NCBI GenBank assembly: GCA_902624455.1
Contig: CACNXQ010000001.1
Location: 141,828 to 205,827 of the forward strand
Reading direction: 5' to 3'
Source of the DNA: an uncultured Pelagibacteraceae bacterium
Lineage (GTDB): Bacteria > Pseudomonadota > Alphaproteobacteria > Pelagibacterales > AG-422-B15
Length of the DNA: 64,000 nucleotides
The position numbers and the translations under genes were made by a program. This document shows, in pieces, positions 18,485 through 26,879 of the stretch. The notes under the pieces are model-generated. The model did no database searches. It was not told the DNA's origin and was given only the letters and a program-made list of their open reading frames with translations. How positions within the stretch are numbered: the first letter of the stretch is position 1; every line of letters begins with the position of its first letter.

Positions 18485-19198
18485 ATGTATCTAAAATTGA
18501 AAAAATCATACTTTGACGTGCTTGATAGGTTTACTCCATTTTTAATCATAATGACGATTGTCTCCTTTATTATTGGATCTTATTTTGCCTTATATGGATC
18601 ACCACCAGATTATATTCAAGGAGACTCCATGCGTATTATGTATGTGCACGTACCATCAGCTTGGTGGGCACTCATGTCATATAGTGTTTTAGCAGTTTCC
18701 TGTACAATTTGGTTTATAACTAGAAATCCTTTTTTTAATTTAATTGCTAAATCAATCGCACCAATCGGAGCTGTATTCACCTTGATTGCTTTAGTAACAG
18801 GAAGTATATGGGGCAAGCCTACTTGGGGTGTATGGTGGGTTTGGGATGCAAGACTTACATCTATGTTATTGTTATTTTTTTTGTACCTCGCTTATATTTT
18901 TTTGTGGCAAGCAATTTCCAATAAAGATTTAGCTTCAAAAATATCAGCGGCACTTGCTATGATTGGATTTATAAACGTTCCCATTATAAAATTTTCGGTT
19001 GATTGGTGGAATACATTGCATCAGCCAGCATCTATTTCAAAGCTTTCTTCTCCAAGTATAGACGAAAGTATGCTTATACCATTATTTATAATGGCATTTG
19101 CAAGCTTATGTTTTTTAATAACAATGTTTTCAGTTAGACTTAGGATAGAGTTTATCGAGTCTAGAATATCAAGATTGAGACAAAAAATATATGACTGA
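18485..19198 (+). CDS. ccmC: Heme handling protein CcmC
   Basis: A 237-residue protein with six membrane helices. The tryptophan-rich heme-handling motif WGVWWVWDARLTS lies after the third helix, and flanking histidines (YVHVPSAWW and NTLHQPAS) provide the heme ligands known for the family. CcmC loads heme onto periplasmic CcmE. The gene overlaps the start of ccmD by 8 bases. Confidence 0.96.
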   Translation: MYLKLKKSYFDVLDRFTPFLIIMTIVSFIIGSYFALYGSPPDYIQGDSMRIMYVHVPSAWWALMSYSVLAVSCTIWFITRNPFFNLIAKSIAPIGAVFTLIALVTGSIWGKPTWGVWWVWDARLTSMLLLFFLYLAYIFLWQAISNKDLASKISAALAMIGFINVPIIKFSVDWWNTLHQPASISKLSSPSIDESMLIPLFIMAFASLCFLITMFSVRLRIEFIESRISRLRQKIYD

Positions 19199-19355
19199 TT
19201 TCTTTTCCATGGGTGGTTATGGTTTTTACGTATGGTCATCCTACATTATATTTTTTGTAACTATTTCTTATGTCTTCATTGTGAACCTTATGAAATTAAA
19301 TGAGAAAAAGAAAAAGCTTATAAATTTAGAAAAACACAGTGACCAGTCCAGTTAA
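19191..19355 (+). CDS. ccmD: Heme exporter small subunit CcmD
   Basis: A 54-residue ORF fits between ccmC and ccmE, overlapping both. It begins MTDFFSMGGYGFYVWSSYI, the standard CcmD opening (FxxMGGYGxYVWxSY), followed by one membrane helix and a lysine-rich cytoplasmic tail EKKKKL. CcmD stabilises the CcmABC-CcmE complex and is needed for release of holo-CcmE. The ATG lies inside the end of ccmC (8-base overlap) and the stop lies 17 bases inside ccmE. It is easily missed because of its length. Confidence 0.92.
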   Translation: MTDFFSMGGYGFYVWSSYIIFFVTISYVFIVNLMKLNEKKKKLINLEKHSDQSS

Positions 19356-19776
19356 AAAAAGGCTTATAAAATTTTTATTGAGTTTAATTGTATTAGCGAT
19401 TTCAATTTTAATAATTGTTTACAATTTAAGGGATAATATTGTTTACTTCTATAGTCCAAGCGAGCTTCAAGATCTGAATACCAGTGATGTCAGAATACTC
19501 CGCCTAGGAGGCCTTGTTTCTACTGGCTCAATTCAAAGTGAAACTAATGGAATACATCGATTTAAAATTAATGATGGTAATGAAGAAATTTCTGTAAAAT
19601 TTGAGGGTATACTGCCAAATTTATTTGCGGAGGATAAGGGAGTTGTTGTGGAAGGAAAGTATATTAAAGATGAATTATTTATTGCTCTAAAAGTTCTTGC
19701 TAAACATGATGAAAATTATATGCCACCCGAAGTAATAGACTCATTAAAGCAGACGGGAAATTGGCAGGGAGAATGA
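19339..19776 (+). CDS. ccmE: Periplasmic heme chaperone CcmE
   Basis: A 145-residue protein with one N-terminal membrane anchor (about residues 10-29) and a beta-barrel OB-fold domain. The covalent heme-binding histidine is in LAKHDENYMPPEV near the C-terminus, with the following conserved tyrosine. GLVSTGSI and the EGKY segment are typical. The start is a GTG overlapping the end of ccmD; no ATG gives a proper anchor. The stop overlaps the ccmF start in an ATGA arrangement. Confidence 0.95.
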   Translation: MTSPVKKRLIKFLLSLIVLAISILIIVYNLRDNIVYFYSPSELQDLNTSDVRILRLGGLVSTGSIQSETNGIHRFKINDGNEEISVKFEGILPNLFAEDKGVVVEGKYIKDELFIALKVLAKHDENYMPPEVIDSLKQTGNWQGE

Positions 19777-21671
19777 ACAATATAATAAGCCTTTCTGGTA
19801 ACCTATTACTAATCATTTGTCTGGCAACTTCTATGTTGCAGTCTTTAAATTTATTTACTGCAAATTCTTATACTAACAATAATGTAAAATTATTTTCAAC
19901 GATACAATTCACAAGTATAGTTTTAGCTTTTTTAATTTTAATTTTTTTATTTACTCAATCAAACTTTGGTTTTGAACTTGTTACTTTTCATTCACATTCA
20001 GAAAAACCTTTTCTTTATAAAATCTCTGGAGCATGGGGTAATCATGAGGGAAGTCTACTTTTATGGATACTAATACTAACTCTTTTTAACTTTCTTTACA
20101 GTCTTTCGGCAGAAAGAGATAAACTTTATAAGAATAAAGTAATTGCTATTCAAAGCATTTTAATTATAGGCTTTGTATTATTTTCAATTGCTTTATCAAA
20201 CCCATTTACTTTAAATGAAAGCCCTCAATCAGAGGGACTGGGATTGAATCCAATTCTTCAAGATCCGCTGTTAGCGATTCATCCTCCAATTTTGTATTTT
20301 GGTTATGTTGGTTTCTCACTCGTCTTCAGTTTGGCGGTAGCGGGCTTATTATCAAGCAATATAAATAATGTATGGGCTGAGACTGTTAAATCATGGACAT
20401 TCTTAGCTTGGACATTTTTAACAGCAGGAATTGCATTAGGATCTTACTGGGCATATTACGAGTTGGGTTGGGGTGGATATTGGTTTTGGGATCCAGTCGA
20501 AAATGCCTCGTTAATGCCTTGGTTGGCAGCTACAGCACTTATTCACTGTGTTGTAGTATTACAAAAGAAAAATACAATGCAGTCTTGGACTGTATTACTA
20601 GCGATTATAACCTTCTCATTAAGTTTAATGGGAACATTTCTAGTTAGATCTGGTGTCTTAAACTCTGTACATACATTTGCCTCTGACCCAGGTCGTGGAC
20701 TATATATTTTAAGTTTTTTATTTTTAGTCTTAATTACATCTTTCACTATTTACGCATTAAAATCGGATGGAATTGATAAGGAGAATAGCTACTCAATAGT
20801 TAGTAGAGATGCGGGGATTATGGTTAACAATTGGGTATTGATTACAATATTATTCATTGTCTTTCTTGGAACAATATACCCCCTTTTTACTGACCTTGTT
20901 TTAAACACTAGTCTCACTGTAGGTCCTAGTTATTATGTTATGACAATTACTCCAGTGATAATTATTCTTTTGCTCTTCATGATAATATCACCACTTGTTA
21001 ATTGGACTGCTGGCAAACTATCCAATGTAATTGTTAAGATGAGATATGTTCTCATCTCTAGTTTAACTTTGGTACTCATATTAAGTTTATATTTTTTTCT
21101 TTTCTCTCTTACAGAACTTACAATTATATTTTTATGTATCATTTTGATTTTAACATCAATTTCTTCAGGGATTATTTATTCAAGGAAAAATATAATTATT
21201 ACACCTAGTCTTGGAAGAACTCTCTCTCACTCCGGATTTGGATTACTTCTTTTAGCTATAGTTAGCAATGCAGTTTATTCAGAAGAAAAGATATTTGATG
21301 CAAAAGTTGGAGATACTTTAAAACTTTCAGATAATACTTTTAGGTTTGAAAAAATAAATCAATTTGAAAAACAGAACTATAATTCAATACAAGCTATTTT
21401 TTATCTCATGGACAAGAATAAAAAAGTTGAGAAGTTCAGTCCCGAAATAAGATTTTATAATGATCCACCAACTATAACTTCAGAAACGAGCATTGTTCAC
21501 AGGCTTTTTGAAGATATATATATTGTTATGAATGTAACCCAAGCAACAAATTCTATTAGTGTGAGAATACATGTAAAACCATTTATGACTTTCTTATGGA
21601 TAGGTGTAATTTTGATTATTTTGGGCGGTGTCTTGTCAGTATTTATTAAAAATAAAAAAATCAATGCCTAA
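19773..21671 (+). CDS. ccmF: Heme lyase subunit CcmF
   Basis: The ATG at 19773 (overlapping the ccmE stop, preceded by GGCAGGGAG) gives a 632-residue membrane protein; a TTG 12 bases earlier is less likely. It has about fifteen membrane helices. The WWD domain reads WGGYWFWDPVENASLMPW. Conserved histidine-containing periplasmic loops include AWGNHEGSLLLW and DPLLAIHPPILY. It ligates heme to apocytochrome c together with CcmH. The 3' end overlaps ccmG by 8 bases. Confidence 0.96.
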   Translation: MNNIISLSGNLLLIICLATSMLQSLNLFTANSYTNNNVKLFSTIQFTSIVLAFLILIFLFTQSNFGFELVTFHSHSEKPFLYKISGAWGNHEGSLLLWILILTLFNFLYSLSAERDKLYKNKVIAIQSILIIGFVLFSIALSNPFTLNESPQSEGLGLNPILQDPLLAIHPPILYFGYVGFSLVFSLAVAGLLSSNINNVWAETVKSWTFLAWTFLTAGIALGSYWAYYELGWGGYWFWDPVENASLMPWLAATALIHCVVVLQKKNTMQSWTVLLAIITFSLSLMGTFLVRSGVLNSVHTFASDPGRGLYILSFLFLVLITSFTIYALKSDGIDKENSYSIVSRDAGIMVNNWVLITILFIVFLGTIYPLFTDLVLNTSLTVGPSYYVMTITPVIIILLLFMIISPLVNWTAGKLSNVIVKMRYVLISSLTLVLILSLYFFLFSLTELTIIFLCIILILTSISSGIIYSRKNIIITPSLGRTLSHSGFGLLLLAIVSNAVYSEEKIFDAKVGDTLKLSDNTFRFEKINQFEKQNYNSIQAIFYLMDKNKKVEKFSPEIRFYNDPPTITSETSIVHRLFEDIYIVMNVTQATNSISVRIHVKPFMTFLWIGVILIILGGVLSVFIKNKKINA

Positions 21672-22194
21672 AAGAATAATTTATTACGTTCCTATTTTAT
21701 TGATCATTGTGCTTAGTGTATTTTTTTATTTTTCACTCAGTAATGATACCTCAAAAATATCATCACCTATTATTGGTAAGCCTCTACCAGAATTCTCACT
21801 TCCAAGTTTATTAACTGGTAAGTCGAATGTTCGATCTGAAGACTTAAATGAAGAAGGAACATTTATTTTGAACGTATGGGCATCTTGGTGTGTACCTTGT
21901 AGAGCAGAGCACGATATACTTATGGTGCTCAATAATCTACACGACGTAAAACTATATGGTCTAAATTATAAAGATAAGCCAAGTGAGGCAGTAAATTTTA
22001 TTAATAAGCTTGGTAATCCATTTAAAAATATAGGAGTTGACCAGTCAGGACGAACTGCAATTGACCTTGGAGTTTATGGTGTGCCAGAAACGTTCATTAT
22101 TAGAGATGGAAAAGTAATATATAAACATATTGGACCAATACATATGAGCGAGCTAGATGAAATTATTGTACCTATTTTGAAAGACTCAAGATGA
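21664..22194 (+). CDS. ccmG: Thiol:disulfide oxidoreductase CcmG/DsbE
   Basis: Started at the ATG at 21664 (8-base overlap with ccmF) the protein has 176 residues: an N-terminal membrane anchor and a periplasmic thioredoxin domain. The active site is WASWCVPCRAEH, a WCxPC motif in the CcmG/DsbE style, and the cis-proline segment is GVPETFII. It keeps the CXXCH cysteines of apocytochromes reduced. A start 36 bases further upstream exists but adds residues encoded inside ccmF and lacks support. The stop overlaps ccmH. Confidence 0.94.
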   Translation: MPKRIIYYVPILLIIVLSVFFYFSLSNDTSKISSPIIGKPLPEFSLPSLLTGKSNVRSEDLNEEGTFILNVWASWCVPCRAEHDILMVLNNLHDVKLYGLNYKDKPSEAVNFINKLGNPFKNIGVDQSGRTAIDLGVYGVPETFIIRDGKVIYKHIGPIHMSELDEIIVPILKDSR

Positions 22195-22568
22195 AGAAAA
22201 GTTTTATATTTATTATTTTCATTAATTTTGTGCTTTACCTACCTGGTTATTTCATTCATGCCCAAACAAGTGACGAAAGAGCTAATAATTTATTCAAAGA
22301 AGTGCGTTGCCTTGTTTGTCAGGGACAAACGATTCATGAGTCAAATGCAGAACTTGCTGAGGACCTAAAAATAATAATTAAAGAAGAAATTACAAAGGGC
22401 AAAAGTGATGAAGATATAAAACAATTTCTTGTTGATAAATATGGTGACTGGATATTGATGACACCGCCCTTCGATCCATATACTTACGTTTTATGGTTGT
22501 CTCCAGCTATAATAATACTGTTTGGATTTGGATATATTTATTATAAATCTCGAAAACAATTGAAATAG
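22191..22568 (+). CDS. ccmH: Cytochrome c maturation protein CcmH (CycL)
   Basis: A 125-residue protein with a signal peptide, a short three-helix periplasmic domain holding VRCLVCQGQTI (the redox RCxxC pair), and one C-terminal membrane anchor. It is the short form, equivalent to the N-terminal half of E. coli CcmH. The TPR-bearing CcmI half is neither fused nor next in the operon. It starts within an ATGA overlap with ccmG and is the last ccm gene. Confidence 0.94.
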   Translation: MKKSFIFIIFINFVLYLPGYFIHAQTSDERANNLFKEVRCLVCQGQTIHESNAELAEDLKIIIKEEITKGKSDEDIKQFLVDKYGDWILMTPPFDPYTYVLWLSPAIIILFGFGYIYYKSRKQLK

Positions 22569-22599
22569 TGTCTATATTTTGACACATTATAGTTGTTAT

Positions 22600-22627
22600 T
22601 TGACCACTTAAATAAATTATATATAAG
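22600..22627 (+). promoter_or_regulatory. Candidate sigma-70 promoter for the 110-residue acidic exported protein
   Basis: TTGACC at 22600-22605 and TATAAG at 22622-22627 are 16 bases apart, followed by a strong AAGGAG ribosome-binding site at 22639-22644 and the ATG at 22650. This suggests the gene is transcribed separately from the ccm operon. Confidence 0.55.
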
Positions 22628-22649
22628 TCTTTAAGATTAAGGAGACCTC

Positions 22650-22982
22650 ATGAAAATATACTTACTAAAAATTATTTTGTTTTCTATGCTTGGATCAAGT
22701 ATTGTTTTTGCTGGTGGCGTAGAGGAAGACTCGGGACCTGAAACAATGTCTGAGACCGAACAACAAGTCTCAGATGATTCTATGGATAACGAAACGGAGT
22801 TGACAACTAGAGAAGATATTGATGAATATCAGGAAATTGTAGCTACTCTTGATGAAAGCTCAGACCCAGTCTGCGACAGTGATGGAAATGTAGTTAAATG
22901 GTCAGGTGGTTGTGTGACTTGGTCAGGTGGATATATTGAAGAAGGCGAAACTGCCGATACATTTGTTAGATACAGTAACTAA
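22650..22982 (+). CDS. Small acidic exported protein of unknown function
   Basis: A 110-residue protein I do not recognise. Residues 1-21 are a signal peptide ending VFAGG. Residues 23-60 are very rich in Asp, Glu, Ser and Thr and look disordered. The C-terminal third contains two cysteines (VCDSDG and GGCV) and a short internal duplication, VKWSGGCVTWSGGYI, in which WSGG occurs twice nine residues apart. It has its own promoter-like sequence and a strong AAGGAG site, suggesting real and possibly high expression. It lies between ccmH and the PagL-like gene. Confidence 0.7.
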   Translation: MKIYLLKIILFSMLGSSIVFAGGVEEDSGPETMSETEQQVSDDSMDNETELTTREDIDEYQEIVATLDESSDPVCDSDGNVVKWSGGCVTWSGGYIEEGETADTFVRYSN

Positions 22983-22986
22983 TTTA

Positions 22987-23472
22987 ATGAATAAGTTAAA
23001 GATTGCTTTTTTTGTAATTGTTTTATCATTTAGTACTTACATGGTTAAGGCTGATGATCAATTATCATTTTCAATTGGTCAATTCGATATTAACGATACA
23101 ATTGATTCAGCAGAAATGAGACTTGAGTATCTTTACGGCCAAAATTTTTACAATAATAATTTTGATCTTAAGCCATTTGTTGGAGCTATGTTCAATAGCG
23201 ACAGTGGTAAGTATATATACTCTGGCCTAAGAAAAGATTATATAATTTCTTCAAAATGGAATTTTACTCCAAGTTTTGCAGCTGGTTATTACGACAGAGG
23301 CAGCAGTAAAGATTTAGGGCATAATATAGAGTTTAGAAGCCAACTTGAGTTTTCTTACCAAACTGCTAACGGAAGAGTGGGATTTAATGTCAACCATATT
23401 TCAAATGCAAGTATCGGCAACAAAAATCCAGGCACTGAAAGTGCTACCATTTCATTTATAAGACCGTTTTAG
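22987..23472 (+). CDS. PagL-like lipid A 3-O-deacylase (acyloxyacyl hydrolase family)
   Basis: Started at the ATG at 22987 the protein has 161 residues: a signal peptide to about residue 22 and a body of alternating strands ending in phenylalanine, as in outer-membrane beta-barrels. NHISNASIGNKNPGTES contains H137, S139 and E151; the H-x-S and the 14-residue distance from H to E match the His-Ser-Glu triad of Pseudomonas PagL (from memory H126, S128, E140). A PagL-type enzyme removes the 3-position acyl chain of lipid A at the outer membrane. Overall similarity outside the triad is low by eye. The stop overlaps ftsY on the other strand by 4 bases. Confidence 0.7.
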   Translation: MNKLKIAFFVIVLSFSTYMVKADDQLSFSIGQFDINDTIDSAEMRLEYLYGQNFYNNNFDLKPFVGAMFNSDSGKYIYSGLRKDYIISSKWNFTPSFAAGYYDRGSSKDLGHNIEFRSQLEFSYQTANGRVGFNVNHISNASIGNKNPGTESATISFIRPF

Positions 23473-24341
23473 TTTTTTAAAATCTCTTCTACAAAATCTC
23501 TAGAAATAAAATCTTTTAAATCCTCTAAATTTTCGCCAATACCTAAGCCATTAATAGGTAATTTTGTTTTATTTGTAATAGACAAAAGAGTTCCACCTGA
23601 TGCGCTTGTATCAAACTTTGATAATATGATGCCAGTCAAAGTCACATATTTATTAAATTCTTCAACTTGCTTGAGAGCATTTTGTCCAGTAGTAGCGTCA
23701 ATTGTCATTATTACGTCATGGGGATATTTCTCGTCATGCTTTTTTAAAACTCTACTTATCTTTCCAAGTTGATCCATCAAATCAACTTTATTGTGTAGAC
23801 GGCCAGCAGTATCAATTATAATAACTTGATTGCCTAACTCTTTTGCTCGTAAGACTGATTTATAAACTATACTTGCCGGATCAGAACCCTCAGTTTCTGA
23901 AATAAAATCAGTACCTATTTTTTCTGACCATAATTGTAATTGTTCTGTTGCAGCTGCACGAAATGTATCTGCAGCAACAAGTAAAACACTTTGATTTTTT
24001 GAAACAAAATTATTAGCTATCTTTGCAATTGTTGTTGTTTTGCCTGAACCATTAACACCAACCATAAGTACAATGCGTGGTACATCTGAGAACTGATAAT
24101 TTAAAGTTTGCTCGTAAGGCATTAACATATCGATAAGTACATCCTTTAGATGAGCAGTAATCTCATCGATATTTCCATTTTTGGAAATCGTCTTTTTGGC
24201 AAGTGTCGAAATTACTTGTCCAGCAGTTTCAATGTTTACATCAGATGAAATTAATAATTCTTCTAGTTGATCTAAAGACTCTTGATTTATTTTTGAACCA
24301 ACAAATAGTTTTGAAATTTCTGACCTAAAATTTTTAAACAA
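23469..24341 (-). CDS. ftsY: Signal recognition particle receptor FtsY
   Basis: A 290-residue SRP-type GTPase. The NG domain is complete: GVNGSGKTTTIAKIA (G1), DTFRAAATEQL (insertion box), DTAGRLHN (G3), TKFD-like SKFD (G4), and the C-terminal GLGIGENLEDLKDF. The long acidic A domain of E. coli FtsY is absent, as in many alphaproteobacteria. It receives the ribosome-SRP complex at the membrane and partners the Ffh encoded in this same window. It overlaps mtaB by 8 bases. Confidence 0.96.
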   Translation of the reverse strand: MFKNFRSEISKLFVGSKINQESLDQLEELLISSDVNIETAGQVISTLAKKTISKNGNIDEITAHLKDVLIDMLMPYEQTLNYQFSDVPRIVLMVGVNGSGKTTTIAKIANNFVSKNQSVLLVAADTFRAAATEQLQLWSEKIGTDFISETEGSDPASIVYKSVLRAKELGNQVIIIDTAGRLHNKVDLMDQLGKISRVLKKHDEKYPHDVIMTIDATTGQNALKQVEEFNKYVTLTGIILSKFDTSASGGTLLSITNKTKLPINGLGIGENLEDLKDFISRDFVEEILKN

Positions 24342-25590
24342 TAATATTACCGCTTAAACCAGACGAGTCACTTCCAGTAACAAGCATCTTAATTAGATTT
24401 CCGTTACCGTAATCTCGATTAAGATTTACTTTAGCAAATCCATCTGATCTACCTCTACTTTCACTCTCAACAATTAGATTAATTTCTGTATTTTCTAATT
24501 TATTGTAGTATTTTAAAATTTGCTCATTTCCTAATTCTCTTAAAATTTTAGCTCTTTTTTTTATAATTTCTCGATTTAATTGTGGCATTCTCGATGCAGG
24601 TGTTCCTTCTCGAGGGGAAAAGGGAAAAACATGTAAGAATGAAATATTACACTCTTCAACAAGTTTGATTGTATTATGAAACATTTCCTCTGTCTCAGTT
24701 GGAAATCCAGCTATCAAGTCAGCGCCAAATACCACATCTGGTCTTACAGATCTTATTTTGTTTATCTTATTAATAGCATCTTCACGAAGATGTCTCCTCT
24801 TCATTCGTTTAAGTATCATATTATCTCCAGCTTGAAGTGATAAATGAATATGAGGAAGGATTCTTTTTTCAGTCCCTATAAGATTTGTAAGATCATCATC
24901 TATTTCAGCAATATCTAATGAGGACAACCGTAGTCTTTTAAGATTTGGAACTTCAGAAAAAATGAATTTTACTAAATCCGTAATTGTTTTCTTGTCTTCA
25001 AAGTCGTGACCATAACTTGTAAGATCAACTCCTGTAAGCACTACTTCCTTATAATTTTTTTCTAAAAGATTTTTAATTTGTTCAACTACATTATTTGGCT
25101 TTACGCTTCTTGAGTTCCCTCTTCCGTACGGAATTATACAAAAAGTGCATCTATGATCACAGCCGTTTTGGATTTGCACAAACCCTCTGATTCTTTGTTC
25201 TACTTTATCAATAATTGGAGCAATAGCCTGACTTTCTTGGAGAATATCACCCACTTCATTTACTTTATCATTTGCGGTTCTGAGTCTTTCATATGTTTTT
25301 TCCTCAAGCTTCTCTTTATTCCCAATAATAGCGTCAATCTCACTCATTTTTGAAAACTCTTCTTGGTGTATCTGGGCAGCACACCCTGTAAGAACAATTT
25401 TTCTATCAGGTTTTTCTCTCTTAATTTTTCTTATTTCTGATTTTAAGTCAGCAATTGTTTTGTTTGTCACCGCACATCCATTTATAAATGTGCTGTTACT
25501 TATATTTTGTTTTTTAGCAAATTTCCTTATTACTTCAGACTCATAAAAATTTAATCTGCATCCATATGTTTTTACCTCATTTGTATCCAT
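24334..25590 (-). CDS. mtaB: tRNA t6A37 methylthiotransferase MtaB
   Basis: A 418-residue radical SAM enzyme of the MiaB/RimO class. The N-terminal UPF0004 domain holds the first cluster cysteines (C11, C39, C70), and the radical SAM motif is NGCDHRCTFCIIPYGRG. It ends with a weak TRAM-like domain. The N-terminal TYGCRLNFYES and the pairing with ftsY and dapF in the same operon fit MtaB (converting t6A37 to ms2t6A37) better than MiaB. The call between subfamilies is from motif style. Confidence 0.9.
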   Translation of the reverse strand: MDTNEVKTYGCRLNFYESEVIRKFAKKQNISNSTFINGCAVTNKTIADLKSEIRKIKREKPDRKIVLTGCAAQIHQEEFSKMSEIDAIIGNKEKLEEKTYERLRTANDKVNEVGDILQESQAIAPIIDKVEQRIRGFVQIQNGCDHRCTFCIIPYGRGNSRSVKPNNVVEQIKNLLEKNYKEVVLTGVDLTSYGHDFEDKKTITDLVKFIFSEVPNLKRLRLSSLDIAEIDDDLTNLIGTEKRILPHIHLSLQAGDNMILKRMKRRHLREDAINKINKIRSVRPDVVFGADLIAGFPTETEEMFHNTIKLVEECNISFLHVFPFSPREGTPASRMPQLNREIIKKRAKILRELGNEQILKYYNKLENTEINLIVESESRGRSDGFAKVNLNRDYGNGNLIKMLVTGSDSSGLSGNIIV

Positions 25591-25591
25591 C

Positions 25592-25960
25592 TTATGATTT
25601 ATCTTGATGTCTATTTTTAAAGTAAAGAATTGAAGCTATTATTTCGTAAAAAACATAACCAAGGTGATAAATAACTGGGGTTCTTACAATATAGTATAGC
25701 CATTTATAATTTGGCAGTGTTTTCCAGACTACAAGGAATGCATCAATTCCTTGATAGAGTTTCTGGTTATGAATAGTATGGAGTCTTCTTAAAAGGCTCT
25801 TGCTATCTTTATTTGTTTTTAATTGGGCAGACTCATTATTCGTAATATCTGTCCATTTAATACTACTACTTTGTTTTTTGTAATGATTTATCTCCATTCT
25901 ACAGACACTACAGGAGTCATTAAAAAAAACTTCAATTGAATCATTTTTATCAGTATTCAT
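25592..25960 (-). CDS. DUF393 / DCC-family thiol oxidoreductase-like protein
   Basis: A 122-residue protein with the DUF393 pattern: VFFNDSCSVCRMEINHYKK at the N-terminus, where the usual DGDCPLC is replaced by DSCSVC but the CxxC pair is kept. It continues with a central RLHT...YQGIDAFLVVWKTLPNYKWLY and a C-terminal hydrophobic segment. The fold is thioredoxin-like; physiological function is unknown. It sits between dapF (one-base overlap) and mtaB (one-base gap), so it is co-transcribed with housekeeping genes. Confidence 0.8.
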   Translation of the reverse strand: MNTDKNDSIEVFFNDSCSVCRMEINHYKKQSSSIKWTDITNNESAQLKTNKDSKSLLRRLHTIHNQKLYQGIDAFLVVWKTLPNYKWLYYIVRTPVIYHLGYVFYEIIASILYFKNRHQDKS

Positions 25961-26787
25961 TAATTTATCTTGTATTCTCCATTAAAATTTATTTCTGTGG
26001 GGCCAGACATTACAACTGTTTTTCCTTTAGAATAATTTATATCTAAAATCCCGCCAGGCAACCTAACTTGTATTTTTTCTGATACATGATTATTTGTGAC
26101 TGCAGCTACGGCAGCAGCACATGCGGCCGTTCCACATGCCAGAGTTTTGCCAGCACCTCTTTCCCAAACAACTAGATCAATAAGTTCTTTATTTACAATT
26201 TTGCATAATGAAACATTTATTTTTTCTGGAAAAATTAAATCATTTTCGATTACTGGACCTATCTCTTCAATCCTATAATCACTAATTTCATTTACAAAAA
26301 AAATGACATGTGGATTTCCAACATTTACGAAGAAAGGGTTTGCTAATACTTGATTGTTTATTTGAAAATTTAATGAATTCAAATCTATATCAGTTTTGAC
26401 TGGAATTTTTTTTAATTCAAAATTTGGGATACCCATATCAATACTCACGCAGTTATCACCAATTCTCTGACAGGAAATAGTTTTTTCTTTTGTAGAAAGT
26501 TTTATTGAGTCTACACTCTCTTCGGTCATGAGCAAGTCTGCAACGCATCTTGATCCGTTACCACATGCATGAATTTCTTCTCCATCGGAATTAAAAAATT
26601 CTATTAAAATATTTCCATCATCCTGACGTGGTAAAATATTGATTAATTGATCACAACCAACTCCATCATCACGATCACAAATAGAGACAATATCTTTCTT
26701 ACTTAATGAAATAGTGTTCTTTCTTTGGTCTATAATTACAAAATCATTTCCCAATCCGTTCATTTTTATGAATTTAAATTCTCTCAT
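25960..26787 (-). CDS. dapF: Diaminopimelate epimerase
   Basis: A 275-residue enzyme converting LL- to meso-diaminopimelate for lysine and peptidoglycan. Both catalytic cysteines are present: C75 in HACGNGSRC and C218 in KTLACGTAAC. The N-terminal KMNGLGNDFVIID and the WERGAG segment are diagnostic. It is the first gene of the minus-strand operon dapF-DUF393-mtaB-ftsY and diverges from ffh across a 194-base gap. Confidence 0.97.
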   Translation of the reverse strand: MREFKFIKMNGLGNDFVIIDQRKNTISLSKKDIVSICDRDDGVGCDQLINILPRQDDGNILIEFFNSDGEEIHACGNGSRCVADLLMTEESVDSIKLSTKEKTISCQRIGDNCVSIDMGIPNFELKKIPVKTDIDLNSLNFQINNQVLANPFFVNVGNPHVIFFVNEISDYRIEEIGPVIENDLIFPEKINVSLCKIVNKELIDLVVWERGAGKTLACGTAACAAAVAAVTNNHVSEKIQVRLPGGILDINYSKGKTVVMSGPTEINFNGEYKIN

Positions 26788-26844
26788 AGTTTTCTTATAT
26801 TTAGTCTTTAAATATAGCAGAAATTTAGCTTTTTTGCTTATAGC

Positions 26845-26873
26845 TTGACAGAATTATAATTACCACATAATTT
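26845..26873 (+). promoter_or_regulatory. Strong sigma-70 promoter for ffh
   Basis: A perfect TTGACA at 26845-26850 is followed after 17 bases by TAATTT at 26868-26873. Transcription is predicted to start near 26880, giving a leader of about 100 nucleotides before the GTG start of ffh at 26982. This is the best -35 element seen in the window. Confidence 0.7.
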
Positions 26874-26879
26874 GCATCC

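Noticed and set aside
21628..21663. Longer CcmG start inside ccmF
   Set aside because: The ATG at 21664 gives the usual basic start and anchor and an 8-base overlap like its neighbours.
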